Positions 31,585 to 42,063 of a stretch of DNA of 64,000 bases are shown here, one piece after another. The DNA lies in NCBI RefSeq assembly GCF_000227135.1, contig NC_018231.1, positions 4,030 to 68,029 on the forward strand. Reading direction: 5' to 3'. Position 1 is the stretch's first letter. Each line of letters begins with the position of its first letter. The position numbers and the translations under genes were made by a program. Under the pieces are notes generated by a model that did not search any database, was not told the origin of the DNA, and was given only the letters and a program-made list of their open reading frames with translations. The stretch is from Leishmania donovani (taxonomy: Eukaryota; Euglenozoa; Kinetoplastea; Trypanosomatida; Trypanosomatidae).

Positions 31585-34500
31585 ATGCCGAGTCCTCCTC
31601 ACGTTATTGCATACTCGATGCAGCGACGGGTGGCACCGCCGTATCACTCCCTGCGAGGTCGTCCCATTGGCGCAATGGTGATCGATAGCTTTCCGGTGCA
31701 GCTCCGCATGTACGTTGCCAGCTCGCCCCTCATCGCTTCCGCCGGAGGCTGGTCTTCGTGTTTTGCCTCGGCCAGGCTCTTTACTGACGCCGCTGCATCG
31801 CTGTCACCCGTGGTGGATGTCTCATCGTCCGCACCGCCGTCCCCGTTTGAAGTACATCAAGTAATCGCACGCGCGGCGCAGCGTGGCGAGTGGGAGCACG
31901 CCATTCGTCTTCTCGTAGGCTCCCTGCACAGTCACTGTGTTCCTCTCGCAGAAACGTACCAGCTGATTCTCCTGGCTGCACTGCGGGGCGGAGGATGGCG
32001 AGCCAGCGTTCAACTCACGAAGCAAATGGCAACTAGCACTCTCTCGACAGCAGCCCTCTACCACACGGCGGCGGACCTGCTGCTCGCCAAATCGACATTT
32101 AACTTGGAGACTTCGAGCACGTCCCTTGATCGGGTAGTGCTGAAGGAGCTCGTACCACTCATGCTGGCCGACGCCACGCAGCACGTGGTGTGGCGTCCGC
32201 GTCACCGTGAGGCGGCACTGCGAGCCCTTGGGAAGGCAGAGAAACACCAGAAGATATCAGCCTTGTTTCGTCGATGGACGGCCGCTACTGCTCTTCTCGG
32301 TAGTGTTTCGCGACTCCGGTGCAGCGAGGAAGAGGCCACTCTGTTCATGGCGGCGTTCGGCGTAACCGGAGACTGGCGCTCTGCAGAAACACTGCGGACA
32401 AGCCTTTCCCAGATCTCCGCCCCACTTCTCGTCAGCTATGTGCGTGCATTCGCCGTGGCGGTGCAGCACGCTGAAACATCAAGCCTAGCAGCGCCACAGG
32501 AGCTTGTTCCGTGGGAGATGGCTTTAGACACTGCTGCCGCGGGCAAGCAGGATGCGCCACTGCTGGAGGCCGTGACGGAGCTGTTGAGTGCGGCACGTCA
32601 CACCGCAGCCCCCGCCGGCGGGGCTCGCTGGTGGTGGGCGGCCAGCACTTCCACACACGCGAAACTGGCAGAGCTGCGCAGGCGTGCGGCAATCTCCGCG
32701 CGTGAGGCAGCGCAGTTGCTGGTGGAGTGCCATGTGACGACCGCGCAGGTTAGGAGCTTGCTAGATGCCGTGCGCGTGTCCGGTGTGCTGAGCTCAGCGG
32801 CGGCAGAGGCTTCTCCGTACTATGAGGGATGGGTGAATGTGGTGCTGGTTCTGAGCCAGTACTGCCCACAGGCGTTGGTGTCCGTTGACGGGTGCGCCGA
32901 CGGGCTCGTGCAGCTGCTGCCGCATCCCCACCTGCAAATCCGGCGGCAGCGGGGCGGTGCAACACCGCATACCCTCGCTTTATGGCGGCACGTGGCGCAG
33001 AGTGCCGCAGGCGGAGATGTCGCGAAGCCTGCCAGTGTAGCGTGGTACGTTGTCTATACGTCATCCGCGTTGCATTATCTGCGTCACGCTGCCCTGCAGC
33101 CGGCGCAGCTGGCGAAGGCTGAGGGTACACTGAGTGCCGCGTTGGCGCGACAGTTGCGCTGCCCCGGCCATCATCCCATGCACGGAGCTCTTCTCACCGG
33201 TTTCGCAGGCAAGCCCGATGCGCTGTTTATCTTGCTCCGTACCGTCAGCGCGCACATCAGCGTGCCTTCGGCAGAGCGCTGCGTCACGCTAGTGATGCGC
33301 GACGAGGCCGCCAGCATTGGTGAGATGGTGGACGAGCTGTTGCTCAGCTTTCTGGAACCGCTCGACGCGTTGGGGACACCTGAGGAGATGTGCGAAGCTG
33401 TGTGCGCTGCCGGCGAGGCTGCTCTGCTCTCCTCCCCGCTGTCCTACTCCTCCACCCAGTTTGTGTGCCTCGCTGTATGGTACACCTGTCACCAACTGCG
33501 ACGTGGTGTTTCCTTGAGTTCGCTGCGGCCTGCACTCCGCCGCACTGTTTCGCTTGTTGAGCGACTTCCAGGTTCCGCGGAGGCGTTGACGCTGCTGAGC
33601 GCTCAACTGCAATGGTGCTGGGGTGCTTCATTGGAGGCGCTGCGGGAGCAGGCGGTCCCCATCTTGCTGCGCCGTGAGGAGTGGGATGTCCTCGCTCGGC
33701 TGCTCGAGCGCTGCCCTCAGCCACTGTCGACGCAGGAGCAGCACATCCTGCAGCGCTGCAAGAACGGCGCCAAAGTGACGGCGCTGCAGAACCTCGTTAC
33801 GGTCCATCGCGCGACAGCTGCATGGGAGTACTGGCAGGGCGAGTTGTGCGGTGCAGCTCGAGAAGCGCCTCTGCCCACGTCCCTGTACGACAGCCTCGTC
33901 TCTCTCCTCTTGGCCCACGGACTCGTGACGGAGGCGCACGCGGTGCTGGATGGCAGTGGTGCATCGGAGGTCCGTGTGCCGCACACAACGTGGTCTCACA
34001 CCGGGTTGCGCGTCTACGACTATGCGAGACGGTGGCGCCGGCGCGAGCAGGGGATGCAGCTGGCGGAGTTGTGGGGCGCGGCCGCACTAGCGGAAGAGGA
34101 GGCAGATCGCGACGGCAGTGAGGTCCGGAAACGTGAGGCAACTGTAATCCTTGCTCTCTACGCTGGTTTGGCCCTGGAACACACCCATCGAGCAGCGGAC
34201 GCAAGTCAAGTGATTGCGGCCGCAGTCGACTATGTTCTCCGATACGACGAGGCGCACCACCACCGTGGCACACAGCCCCCACTCGACTTTGCAACGCTGC
34301 ACAGGACAGACGCTCAACTCGCGGCGCGCCTTCCTGATTACGTACAATGCGCCGCGCCGCGCCTCATCTGTGCCGCACTCAACTGCAGTGGCGAGACATC
34401 ACGGAAGCCGGCAACTAAAGCCGCTTGCTCGAGCGTTGACAGCGGTGCTGTTTCAGAGGTGCTGCGCAGCGTGGCGTATCTGCTCCCCCTCACCTCAACG

Positions 34501-37203
34501 AGTGGAGCGGCAGTGATGGCGTGGTCAGAGACGGTGCTACGGCTCTACACGGTGGCCGGCGCCTGTGCCATAGATGCCATGCCGGCAGTGGCGAAGTTGG
34601 CGCAAAAGCTGCTGTATCAGGCGGCGGAGCAAAAGGTAGCGGTGGCGCCGTCGTTTCTACGCCTCGTGCTCGCTACAGGACCGCTCTCCACAACGCTGCT
34701 TGCAGCGGTGCGGCAGTGTCTCCTCCTGAGGCCTGGCAATGCACCCACTGGACCGTATAGCACAGATGTTGCTGCTACTGCCGTGCAGGTGGCGGTTTCG
34801 CTCGCCGACTCTGGCAACCACTCTGCAGCCCTGGAGTGGGTAGAGGAGTTCGAGCTATGGCAAAGGGGAGAGGCAGCGGGGAAGGAGGTCACAGAGCCTG
34901 TCCCGCAGACGGTGGTGGACATGGCCACTCAGCTGTCGTGGCTGCAGGCCGCCCAGGCCGCTGCGCAGCGCCGCGCCGATCAGCGTGCTGCCCTCTGTCA
35001 GCATCGCCGCGCGGCGCAGGCTGGCGCCAGCAGGGGCAGCGTGGCGTTTGAGCTCTACTCACGGGATGCTCTCGATCGCCTCATCGACTGTGATGCGTGG
35101 GAGGAGGCGCTGGACGCTTTCCTGCACGTGTTGGCCGCCCCTATTGACGTGAAAAGCCTCTTCTCGGAAGAGTCAATGAAGCTGATGGAGCTGCGCGACG
35201 CGTACCTCTCCGCGGATGTGCTAAACTCCGTCATGCTGTGCGTAGCCCGTTGTGCGCCGTGGCGAACCACGGTGCAGGCGTGGATGCTGCTGACCAGTCA
35301 AGCCCCCCTTTTCCCTTGGAATGCTTGCGCTGCCGCACTGACCCCAAGCATACACGAGTTGCTGAGTGTGATGGCGCGTCAATGTGCGCTGCCTCACGAG
35401 GTCGGCACCGTTGTGGCTTGGATGGTGGCGCAGCTGGACTTGCCTAGGTCTGCAACGTCCGCCCTTTGTTCTCGTTTCGCTGACTGCATCGATGCCTCAT
35501 CGTCTACCGGTGCCGGGCACGCGTGGACAGCGGCAGAGGCGCAACTATGCGCCGAGATCGTTGCACAGCTGCGACGATTGTGTGGCGAGAAACGCGTGCG
35601 GGAAGCTGGACACGCTATCGCGGAGGCGCAGGCAGCCCTTTTCCCGCCTTCCCTCCACACGCCAGCGCCCCACAGCGAGGAGGGTACAGTGCCTTCGGCA
35701 ACATCGTGGCTGCCGCCTGGTCGCCCCCCGCTGTCGGCGGAGGAGCTCGACACGCTGGCCGTTATAGCCCCGCTGCTGCTGCTCGCCTCAACGCCGCAGC
35801 TGGAGTCTCTCGCACAGCAACATCTGGGCGGCACGTTTAAGGCGCATGAACTCAAAGCCCTCCTTTACCTCTACCGAGAAGAGCTCCTGCAGCGCGTCGC
35901 CACCGTGCGTGAGCCTGACGCGGCGCTCGTGCAATACCTCGCGCAAAATGCAACCCTACGCGTGCTTCTCTCTCAATGCGCGGAAGTGAGGCCAGCAAAG
36001 CATCCCACGTGGCGCACGCGCGACAAGGCTGCGGCGGAGTGGATGGCGCAGCACATCTTCGACGGCTTCTTGCCGTTGAGCACGGCAGAGGAGCTCTGGA
36101 AAGCGTGTGAAGAGCCTGCAAAGAAGCTGGCAGAGTGTCGGTGGTCCGCCGTGGCAGAGGCAGAGCTGTGCGGGGAGTTGTTGCGGCGTCACGGCAAGCC
36201 GCCGGAAAAGCTGAGCACCGCACCGCACTTGACGCGGCAGGCGATCTCCCACTACTGGAGCTGCTTCCATCGCGTTCTCCTGCCTGAGATGCATTTTGGC
36301 CCGCTGGAGCTGTGCTGCCTCGCCTCCTACGCTCCGGCCCTTGCCGAGGCGCGGGCGGCGTGCCCGGACATGACGCAGCCGGCCTACGCCGATGCCGTTG
36401 CCGAGCTCGCCAATCACGCATACAAGTCACACTTCTGCCCCAGTAGTGTACCTGTCGAGGACACCCTCAGCTACTTACGTCGCCCTCATTGCGCAGCCGC
36501 AATCGCAGCAGTCATGACAAGCGCCTTCAAGAAACTCAAGGTGCTGCACGCGCAGCTCTCCGACGTCCGCAGCGCTGCGGCGCGCGGCTACCGGCTACCG
36601 TTTTCGTGGAATACAGTCTCTGCCGCTGCTGTACAGCTGCCACCGGAGCTGAATCGGCAGTGCCTCGCTGATGCCGCCCGGTGCATTCCCCATGACGCGG
36701 TTCCTGTAACGAAAGTGGCTCCCGGTCACGCGTCCCACACATGCATTGCATCGCCGCTGCTGCGCCGATGGACGCAGTGGGCAACGGGGATGGCGTGCGC
36801 CAGCTCGCCCAAGTCGTTACCACAGGCGGGCTCACTACTACTTGTGGAGTGGACGAAGGAAGCGCTTCAGTCGGCCTGCGATCTCCCTCACGCAGATCAA
36901 GTTCGCAGCGCCGCCCTTACAGCTGCCGGCGGTGGTGGCAATAAAGTATGTGCGTTGTGGCAGGAAGTGGCACGAGCAGGAAAGCGTGAACTGCGGCAAC
37001 AGCGGTGCCGTGACCTTAGTGCGGTGTGGCAGCTTCTCGCCGGTGCGAAGGTGTGGCGCTTCATGGACCCTGGGCACGTGATGGTGCTGCGCCGGCTTGT
37101 GCTCCCCTCCAACTCCAAAGTTAGGGCGCTGCCTTCCAAGCGCGATGCAGTCATGCACCACCGAAAGACGTCGCAGCGAAAGGAAGAAAAGGGTTGTGTG
37201 TAA
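31585..37203 (+). CDS. Very large Ala/Leu-rich helical-repeat-like protein, possibly mitochondrial PPR/TPR type
   Basis: 1872 aa from ATG 31585; in-frame ATGs at codons 12 and 31 are alternatives. The N terminus is Arg/Ser/Ala-rich with few acidic residues, as in a mitochondrial presequence. The rest is strongly alpha-helical with repeated helix pairs such as AQRGEWEHAIRLLVG ... ETYQLILLAALRGG near 95-135, which look like degenerate 35-residue pentatricopeptide or TPR-like units. No enzyme motif, membrane segment or long low-complexity region was seen. The C-terminal 25 residues are Lys/Arg-rich. Kinetoplastids have many large PPR-like proteins acting on mitochondrial RNA, so such a role is plausible but unproven. 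The frame is open without break across 5.6 kb. Confidence 0.82.
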   Translation: MPSPPHVIAYSMQRRVAPPYHSLRGRPIGAMVIDSFPVQLRMYVASSPLIASAGGWSSCFASARLFTDAAASLSPVVDVSSSAPPSPFEVHQVIARAAQRGEWEHAIRLLVGSLHSHCVPLAETYQLILLAALRGGGWRASVQLTKQMATSTLSTAALYHTAADLLLAKSTFNLETSSTSLDRVVLKELVPLMLADATQHVVWRPRHREAALRALGKAEKHQKISALFRRWTAATALLGSVSRLRCSEEEATLFMAAFGVTGDWRSAETLRTSLSQISAPLLVSYVRAFAVAVQHAETSSLAAPQELVPWEMALDTAAAGKQDAPLLEAVTELLSAARHTAAPAGGARWWWAASTSTHAKLAELRRRAAISAREAAQLLVECHVTTAQVRSLLDAVRVSGVLSSAAAEASPYYEGWVNVVLVLSQYCPQALVSVDGCADGLVQLLPHPHLQIRRQRGGATPHTLALWRHVAQSAAGGDVAKPASVAWYVVYTSSALHYLRHAALQPAQLAKAEGTLSAALARQLRCPGHHPMHGALLTGFAGKPDALFILLRTVSAHISVPSAERCVTLVMRDEAASIGEMVDELLLSFLEPLDALGTPEEMCEAVCAAGEAALLSSPLSYSSTQFVCLAVWYTCHQLRRGVSLSSLRPALRRTVSLVERLPGSAEALTLLSAQLQWCWGASLEALREQAVPILLRREEWDVLARLLERCPQPLSTQEQHILQRCKNGAKVTALQNLVTVHRATAAWEYWQGELCGAAREAPLPTSLYDSLVSLLLAHGLVTEAHAVLDGSGASEVRVPHTTWSHTGLRVYDYARRWRRREQGMQLAELWGAAALAEEEADRDGSEVRKREATVILALYAGLALEHTHRAADASQVIAAAVDYVLRYDEAHHHRGTQPPLDFATLHRTDAQLAARLPDYVQCAAPRLICAALNCSGETSRKPATKAACSSVDSGAVSEVLRSVAYLLPLTSTSGAAVMAWSETVLRLYTVAGACAIDAMPAVAKLAQKLLYQAAEQKVAVAPSFLRLVLATGPLSTTLLAAVRQCLLLRPGNAPTGPYSTDVAATAVQVAVSLADSGNHSAALEWVEEFELWQRGEAAGKEVTEPVPQTVVDMATQLSWLQAAQAAAQRRADQRAALCQHRRAAQAGASRGSVAFELYSRDALDRLIDCDAWEEALDAFLHVLAAPIDVKSLFSEESMKLMELRDAYLSADVLNSVMLCVARCAPWRTTVQAWMLLTSQAPLFPWNACAAALTPSIHELLSVMARQCALPHEVGTVVAWMVAQLDLPRSATSALCSRFADCIDASSSTGAGHAWTAAEAQLCAEIVAQLRRLCGEKRVREAGHAIAEAQAALFPPSLHTPAPHSEEGTVPSATSWLPPGRPPLSAEELDTLAVIAPLLLLASTPQLESLAQQHLGGTFKAHELKALLYLYREELLQRVATVREPDAALVQYLAQNATLRVLLSQCAEVRPAKHPTWRTRDKAAAEWMAQHIFDGFLPLSTAEELWKACEEPAKKLAECRWSAVAEAELCGELLRRHGKPPEKLSTAPHLTRQAISHYWSCFHRVLLPEMHFGPLELCCLASYAPALAEARAACPDMTQPAYADAVAELANHAYKSHFCPSSVPVEDTLSYLRRPHCAAAIAAVMTSAFKKLKVLHAQLSDVRSAAARGYRLPFSWNTVSAAAVQLPPELNRQCLADAARCIPHDAVPVTKVAPGHASHTCIASPLLRRWTQWATGMACASSPKSLPQAGSLLLVEWTKEALQSACDLPHADQVRSAALTAAGGGGNKVCALWQEVARAGKRELRQQRCRDLSAVWQLLAGAKVWRFMDPGHVMVLRRLVLPSNSKVRALPSKRDAVMHHRKTSQRKEEKGCV

Positions 37204-37284
37204 CCGTGTCCTACCCATGCACCTGTATGCGTGTATGAGAGAAGGGGGTGGGAAGCACACCGCGCAGGTGGAGGGGGGGGGGGG

Positions 37285-37877
37285 CGTTTGTGCGCGTTGC
37301 CCGCTCCTTCTTTTTTCTCTTGATTGTAAGGAGGGGCCCGGATGACATCGGGGCACCTCAGAGTGTGGTATCGCAGAGTCTAGTGCCTACGACGNNNNNN
37401 NNNNNNNNNNNNNNNNNNNNNNNNNNNNNNNNNNNNNNNNNNNNNNNNNNNNNNNNNNNNNNNNNNNNNNNNNNNNNNNNNNNNNNNNNNNNNTGCGGGA
37501 GGTCACCGCGACGTACCGCTGCCGATGTCGGCGGTCAGGTCGTGGATGGCGCTGCGTCGGAGCGACCTGCGACAGTGCGCACGCTTGCACCATCCATATG
37601 ATAGGCGAAGTGCCGACGTGACTCGAGCGTCGTTTGTGCGCGTTGCCCGCTCCTTCTTTTTTCTCTTGATTGTAAGGAGGGGCCCGGATGACATCGGGGC
37701 ACCTCAGAGTGTGGTATCGCAGAGTCTAGTGCCTACGACGTGCGGGAGGTCACCGCGACGTACCGCTGCCGATGTCGGCGGTCAGGTCGTGGATGGCGCT
37801 GCGTCGGAGCGACCTGCGACAGTGCGCACGCTTGCACCATCCATATGATAGGCGAAGTGCCGACGTGACTCGAGCGT
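37285..37877. repeat. 99-N gap inside a duplicated 247-bp unit
   Basis: N run 37395-37493. Block A (37285-37394, 110 bp) recurs at 37631-37740. Block B (37494-37630, 137 bp, the start of the SIDER2-like element) recurs at 37741-37877. The order is A, gap, B, A, B. Either a true tandem A-B duplication has a spurious gap inside it, or contig ends were misjoined. Confidence 0.85.
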
Positions 37878-38022
37878 ATCCCACCCGGCCCTCGCACTGC
37901 CTAGTGGTGTGGGTGGGCGAGTAGAGTTTGACGGCAGAGGCCGTGCTCCCATGACCGAGTCGGTGCATTGGCGTGATGCGTGTCTAGCGCGGCTTCGCAC
38001 CACCCGATGGGGCCTTTGGCAG
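37728..38022 (+). repeat. SIDER2-like element, truncated copy 3
   Basis: About 295 bp matching the central part of the element at 7605-7900, from AGTGCCTACGACG to GGGGCCTTTGGCAG, with a few substitutions (for example GGCCCTCGCA for GGCCCCCGCA). It lacks the left 130 bp and the A-tract end seen in copies 1 and 2. Confidence 0.6.
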
Positions 38023-38726
38023 AGCCCGGGGGTCGAGGGGCGCTTGGCTCATGTGGGACCGCAGAGAAGCGGGCACGTTGGCAAAAGAAAACGATGAGGA
38101 ATGCAGAGTGGAGCAAGTGCTCTTAGGGCGACGTGCCCCACCCGCAGGACGTGCATGCAGGCGTGCGAACGCGTTGACATGAACGCCCTACATCAACCAC
38201 ATTTGTTTGCNNNNNNNNNNNNNNNNNNNNNNNNNNNNNNNNNNNNNNNNNNNNNNNNNNNNNNNNNNNNNNNNNNNNNNNNNNNNNNNNNNNNNNNNNN
38301 NNNNNNNNNTGGCGCTGCGTCGGAGCGACCTGCGACAGTGCGCACGCTTGCACCATCCATATGATAGGCGAAGTGCCGACGTGACTCGAGCGTATCCCAC
38401 CCGGCCCTCGCACTGCCTAGTGGTGTGGGTGGGCGAGTAGAGTTTGACGGCAGAGGCCGTGCTCCCATGACCGAGTCGGTGCATTGGCGTGATGCGTGTC
38501 TAGCGCGGCTTCGCACCACCCGATGGGGCCTTTGGCAGAGCCCGGGGGTCGAGGGGCGCTTGGCTCATGTGGGACCGCAGAGAAGCGGGCACGTTGGCAA
38601 AAGAAAACGATGAGGAATGCAGAGTGGAGCAAGTGCTCTTAGGGCGACGTGCCCCACCCGCAGGACGTGCATGCAGGCGTGCGAACGCGTTGACATGAAC
38701 GCCCTACATCAACCACATTTGTTTGC
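37794..38726. repeat. 99-N gap flanked by 417-bp direct repeat
   Basis: N run 38211-38309. Bases 37794-38210 recur as 38310-38726, ending exactly at the left gap edge in the first copy and starting exactly at the right edge in the second. This is the pattern of overlapping contig ends left unmerged, so the second copy is probably an assembly artefact. Confidence 0.88.
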
Positions 38727-39226
38727 GAGTTGTGCGCGGCGCACCTGTGCTTCTTGATAAGCTCTGGCGATTTGCATTGCAGCTCGTTTCACGCGCTCTG
38801 AAGAACCACATGCCAACAGGCGACGCGCGGTCAACGAGGCTTATCTAGGTTCCTTCGAGAAGGGACACCGCCATGCTCCGCTTGTGCCCCTCCCCCCCCC
38901 CTCACTCCTCCTCCACACCCTTTCCTGCCATCTCTCTCTCTCTCTCTCGCGTGCGTGTGTGTGTGTGTTTGAGGCGGCGGCCTTATCCACTGTTTGCTCT
39001 CCTTCCCTCTCCCCTCCGCCGTCACACCTCAACACAACAGGGACGACTCAACGGCATCGCGTCTTGCTTCCCACCGCGAATAAGTCGACGCGCACCACAC
39101 GCACCCACCCACCCCCTATCCTCCTCGGTCGCTGTGTCCGGTGTTGTCCGGTTCTGTATCCGTGCCTCGTGCCTCTTCACCCCTCGACTTCGCCGAAGCG
39201 CACCCCCTGATACAGGGAGGCAGACC

Positions 39227-40960
39227 ATGGACCGAAATTGCCCTTCGCGCACCTCACGTCGCTGCGCATGTGCGCCGTGGCGACGGAGAGTGCTGCTTGT
39301 GTGTGCATGGGCAGTAACTGCGGTCTTGCTAAGCAACTGCGCGCTTGCCTGGCCACAGTTTCTTTACTTGAGGCGCCGCGAAGAGCTGCCTGCGGCAGTG
39401 CAGGCGGATGCGGATGACGCGCGCGCGCACACACCCCCTCGGCTGTTCCCCGGTGCGATGGAGCGTGGAGAGCAAGCCCGCATGCTCTGGGAGGAGGCCG
39501 AGGCAAAAGGGCGGCTGAGCCCGTGCTGGAAGCGGTCCCTGCAGCTGCTGCATGCCAAGTGCGCCGAGGTGCGGAACGAGGACACCATGCGCAGCCGGCT
39601 GGCACTCTTTATGGCCACGTGTGACGCGAATAGCGACGGACGCGCCCACCCGAGCTTTCATTGTGGCTCTGCTGCTACGCAGCCGTCAGAACTGTCGGCT
39701 CATGCCGTGCGCCAGTGCGTGCAAGGGTTGTCCGACAGCGCCTACGCAGCCTTCTTGCAGTACCGCCTTCACGCAGACGTGTTGTGCGCCTATTTGGAGG
39801 AGGAGTTGTACCAGCAGCGCACTGAAGCCGCGGTCGCCGCAATGCACCTGCAGATGCAGCGCAGCTCACACATGCTGACTGCGCTGCAGCACTCTGGCGC
39901 GGAGGTGGTGGCCCTCATGAAGGACTCGCAGACGCTCCAGCAAGAGTCGCGCGAGGCTGCGTCGTCCTTGCTCCATCAACTCGGCCTTCTCCACAACGGC
40001 CAGGCAGCGGCGCTGCAGTCTCTGCAGCAGGCTGTCAGTGCCATTTTGCGCACCAGCAGTCACACCGACGCGGCGCTCGGCGAGCTGCACACGCGCGTGC
40101 AGGGGGCCGCTGCCGAAGCGCTCGCCTCTGTTCAAGCCCTCAGCCAGGAGACTTTCAAGAGGTTTGCCGAGGTGGAGGCGCAAACGCGCGGTGTGGTGCG
40201 GCTCATGCAGCAAATGGACGCGCTGCATCAACTGCTGGCCCGTCAACGGCTTCCGCGGCATCGCATGGCTTGGGTGCTTGGATGCCTTTGTGGTGTGCTG
40301 GCTCTCACATGCCTCCCGCAGACGGCAGCTGCACGGCTGCCGGCGACCTTGCTCACCGTCGTCGGGTGTGCTGGGGTACCGCTGCTGCGGTGGTGGACCG
40401 GACGGGCGCGGTGGCTCTTCCTGCACGAAACGGCGTGGGAGTCCCTATGCTTGTCGCTGGCCGTGGGGCTTGTTGGCTACTGCGCCCACCGCCACACACC
40501 GTCCGACACGTGTCGGCGCCGAAGACTGGCGCGGGAGGAGGCAATACGTCTGTGTGGTGAGCTACAGCTGCAGCAGCAGCTTGGTGGTGCAATGCTGCAA
40601 CCGTATGCGCCTCAAATCCCCATCCTGGGTCTTCAGCCCCACCCATGCATGGTGCGGAGCGATGCGCCTGAGGCATCCCTGAGCGTCGCCCACGCATGGC
40701 CTCCGCTGTCCATCGTGGTGTCTCCACGCGACGACGAGGTGGAAGCGACCTCGACCACAGCCGACGGCTCCCACTGCACCGCATCCAACGAGGGCTCTTT
40801 GAGTTTACCGGACGAGGTGTCCAGCGCTGCTAGCACACCAAACCGCAAGCGCGGTCGCCCGTTCACTGCAGGCGACGACGCCGCTCGCCATCACGCCACG
40901 GCCCGCACCAGGCGCTCGACGGCACGCAGCACCTGCCGAACGACACGCAGGAAAGGATAA
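39227..40960 (+). CDS. GEX1/Kar5/Brambleberry-like nuclear-fusion protein
   Basis: 577 aa from ATG 39227 (codon 119 of a longer open frame whose start translates CT repeats). A basic N terminus plus hydrophobic stretch (RRVLLVCAWAVTAVLL) is a signal peptide or anchor. Residues 100-187 hold six cysteines (100, 112, 132, 146, 164, 187) in the context CW-x10-C, SRLALFMATC, HC, QCVQGLSDSAYAAFLQYRLHADVLC, which matches the Cys-rich domain of GEX1, Brambleberry and Kar5. A long amphipathic coiled-coil region follows (about 190-345), then two or three membrane segments (about 347-425) and a polar Arg/Ser-rich tail, the architecture of this family. Family members sit in the nuclear envelope and promote nuclear fusion after gamete fusion. 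A sexual role in this organism is inferred. The assignment is by motif pattern and topology. Confidence 0.78.
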   Translation: MDRNCPSRTSRRCACAPWRRRVLLVCAWAVTAVLLSNCALAWPQFLYLRRREELPAAVQADADDARAHTPPRLFPGAMERGEQARMLWEEAEAKGRLSPCWKRSLQLLHAKCAEVRNEDTMRSRLALFMATCDANSDGRAHPSFHCGSAATQPSELSAHAVRQCVQGLSDSAYAAFLQYRLHADVLCAYLEEELYQQRTEAAVAAMHLQMQRSSHMLTALQHSGAEVVALMKDSQTLQQESREAASSLLHQLGLLHNGQAAALQSLQQAVSAILRTSSHTDAALGELHTRVQGAAAEALASVQALSQETFKRFAEVEAQTRGVVRLMQQMDALHQLLARQRLPRHRMAWVLGCLCGVLALTCLPQTAAARLPATLLTVVGCAGVPLLRWWTGRARWLFLHETAWESLCLSLAVGLVGYCAHRHTPSDTCRRRRLAREEAIRLCGELQLQQQLGGAMLQPYAPQIPILGLQPHPCMVRSDAPEASLSVAHAWPPLSIVVSPRDDEVEATSTTADGSHCTASNEGSLSLPDEVSSAASTPNRKRGRPFTAGDDAARHHATARTRRSTARSTCRTTRRKG

Positions 40961-42063
40961 GCACCCTTTTCCCCGCCTCGGATGCGCGTATGCCTGTGTG
41001 CGTGGCGAGTGGGGTCTCTTCGCCGGTCCTCCACCTCCGTCTATCTTGTGTGTATGTGTGTCTGGGCTCCTCTCCCTCCCTCCCTCCCTCCCCTTCTCCG
41101 CAGCTCGCTGCTCTTCTTCTTTTTGTTTTCCGCTTCTCATGGGGCGGAGGGTTAGGCAGGGAGGGGAAAGGGGGAGGGGGGTACTTAGTCCGTGCGATAC
41201 CCCGCAGTGTAGGCCCTGTGACGCTGCACCCTTTTGCTTCCCCCCCCCCTCCTCCCCTCCCATGCTGACCGGATAGTGGGCACGCACACGCACGCGGTCC
41301 CTCCGCTCCCCTGTTCTCTATTCGTTATCCCTCCCCTCCCCCCCCCCTCTCCTCTGTTCGCTGGTTTGTTCCCCGTTTCCACTCGCGTTTGTACGGACTC
41401 TCGTCCATCTGAAGCAGAGCCACCCGCAAGCCGGGAGGAGGAGGAGGGAGGGAGGGAGGGGGGTCTTGGTTTTGCACAGACCTCCCTCTCTCTGTTCCTC
41501 TCCTCACACACGAGGCTTGGTGCCGCTGTTGCACGTGCAAGTGCCACTTACCACTCGCAAGACACGGCGCATTCCTTGATGCCCACCAAGGCGTAATGTG
41601 TCATGTCTTTTCACGCTCCTCTTTCTCTGTGCGCCACCACCACCTCCATGCAGGTTATTCTCCACTCTCGCTGCACCTCGGCAACTCGTCATATTCACTA
41701 TCACGTGTTTCTCTCCGTACCGTGTCTGTGCTGCCTGTGCGCGGCGGATTTGGTGTGGGGCGACGCAGCGCCGACGAGAGAACGACCGCTGACGTTGTGG
41801 CAAACCAAATCCATCGGCCAGGTGACGGTGGCACCCAGGTGCACAAGCACAGAAGCACCCGTACTTTGCAGTGCGTCCCTTACAGCTCACACTGTCGTCT
41901 CCCCTCTGATCGTTGCGCATCTACGCGCGTCTTCGATCGGCAAGAAAAGTTTTTTCGAAAAGGTAACGTCGATTCACACCTCAGCGCGGCAGCGACGCGT
42001 CTCTGTAGGGCCGCCTTTTCCTGAGCAAACTCAAGCCCCCTTATCCATCAACCTCTGCCCCCA
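40961..42063. other. Intergenic region, no gene recognised
   Basis: 1.1 kb of C/T- and G-rich spacer with CCCT and GGGA repeats (about 41070-41100, 41330-41350, 41430-41462). No supported gene. Confidence 0.6.

Larger units (their letters stand above)
37204..39226. other. Intergenic region with gaps and duplicated SIDER2-like sequence
   Basis: Two kilobases before the GEX1-like gene. It starts with a G12 run (37273-37284), then holds two 99-N gaps and partial copies of the SIDER2-like element, described separately. From 38727 on it is single-copy, CT/GT-rich spacer. An upstream in-frame extension of the next gene to 38873 translates pyrimidine repeats and is probably 5' leader. Confidence 0.65.

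Noticed and set aside
38873..39226. In-frame N-terminal extension of the GEX1-like gene
   Set aside because: It translates CT/GT repeats and would bury the signal peptide. The downstream ATG at 39227 starts just before a basic and hydrophobic leader.
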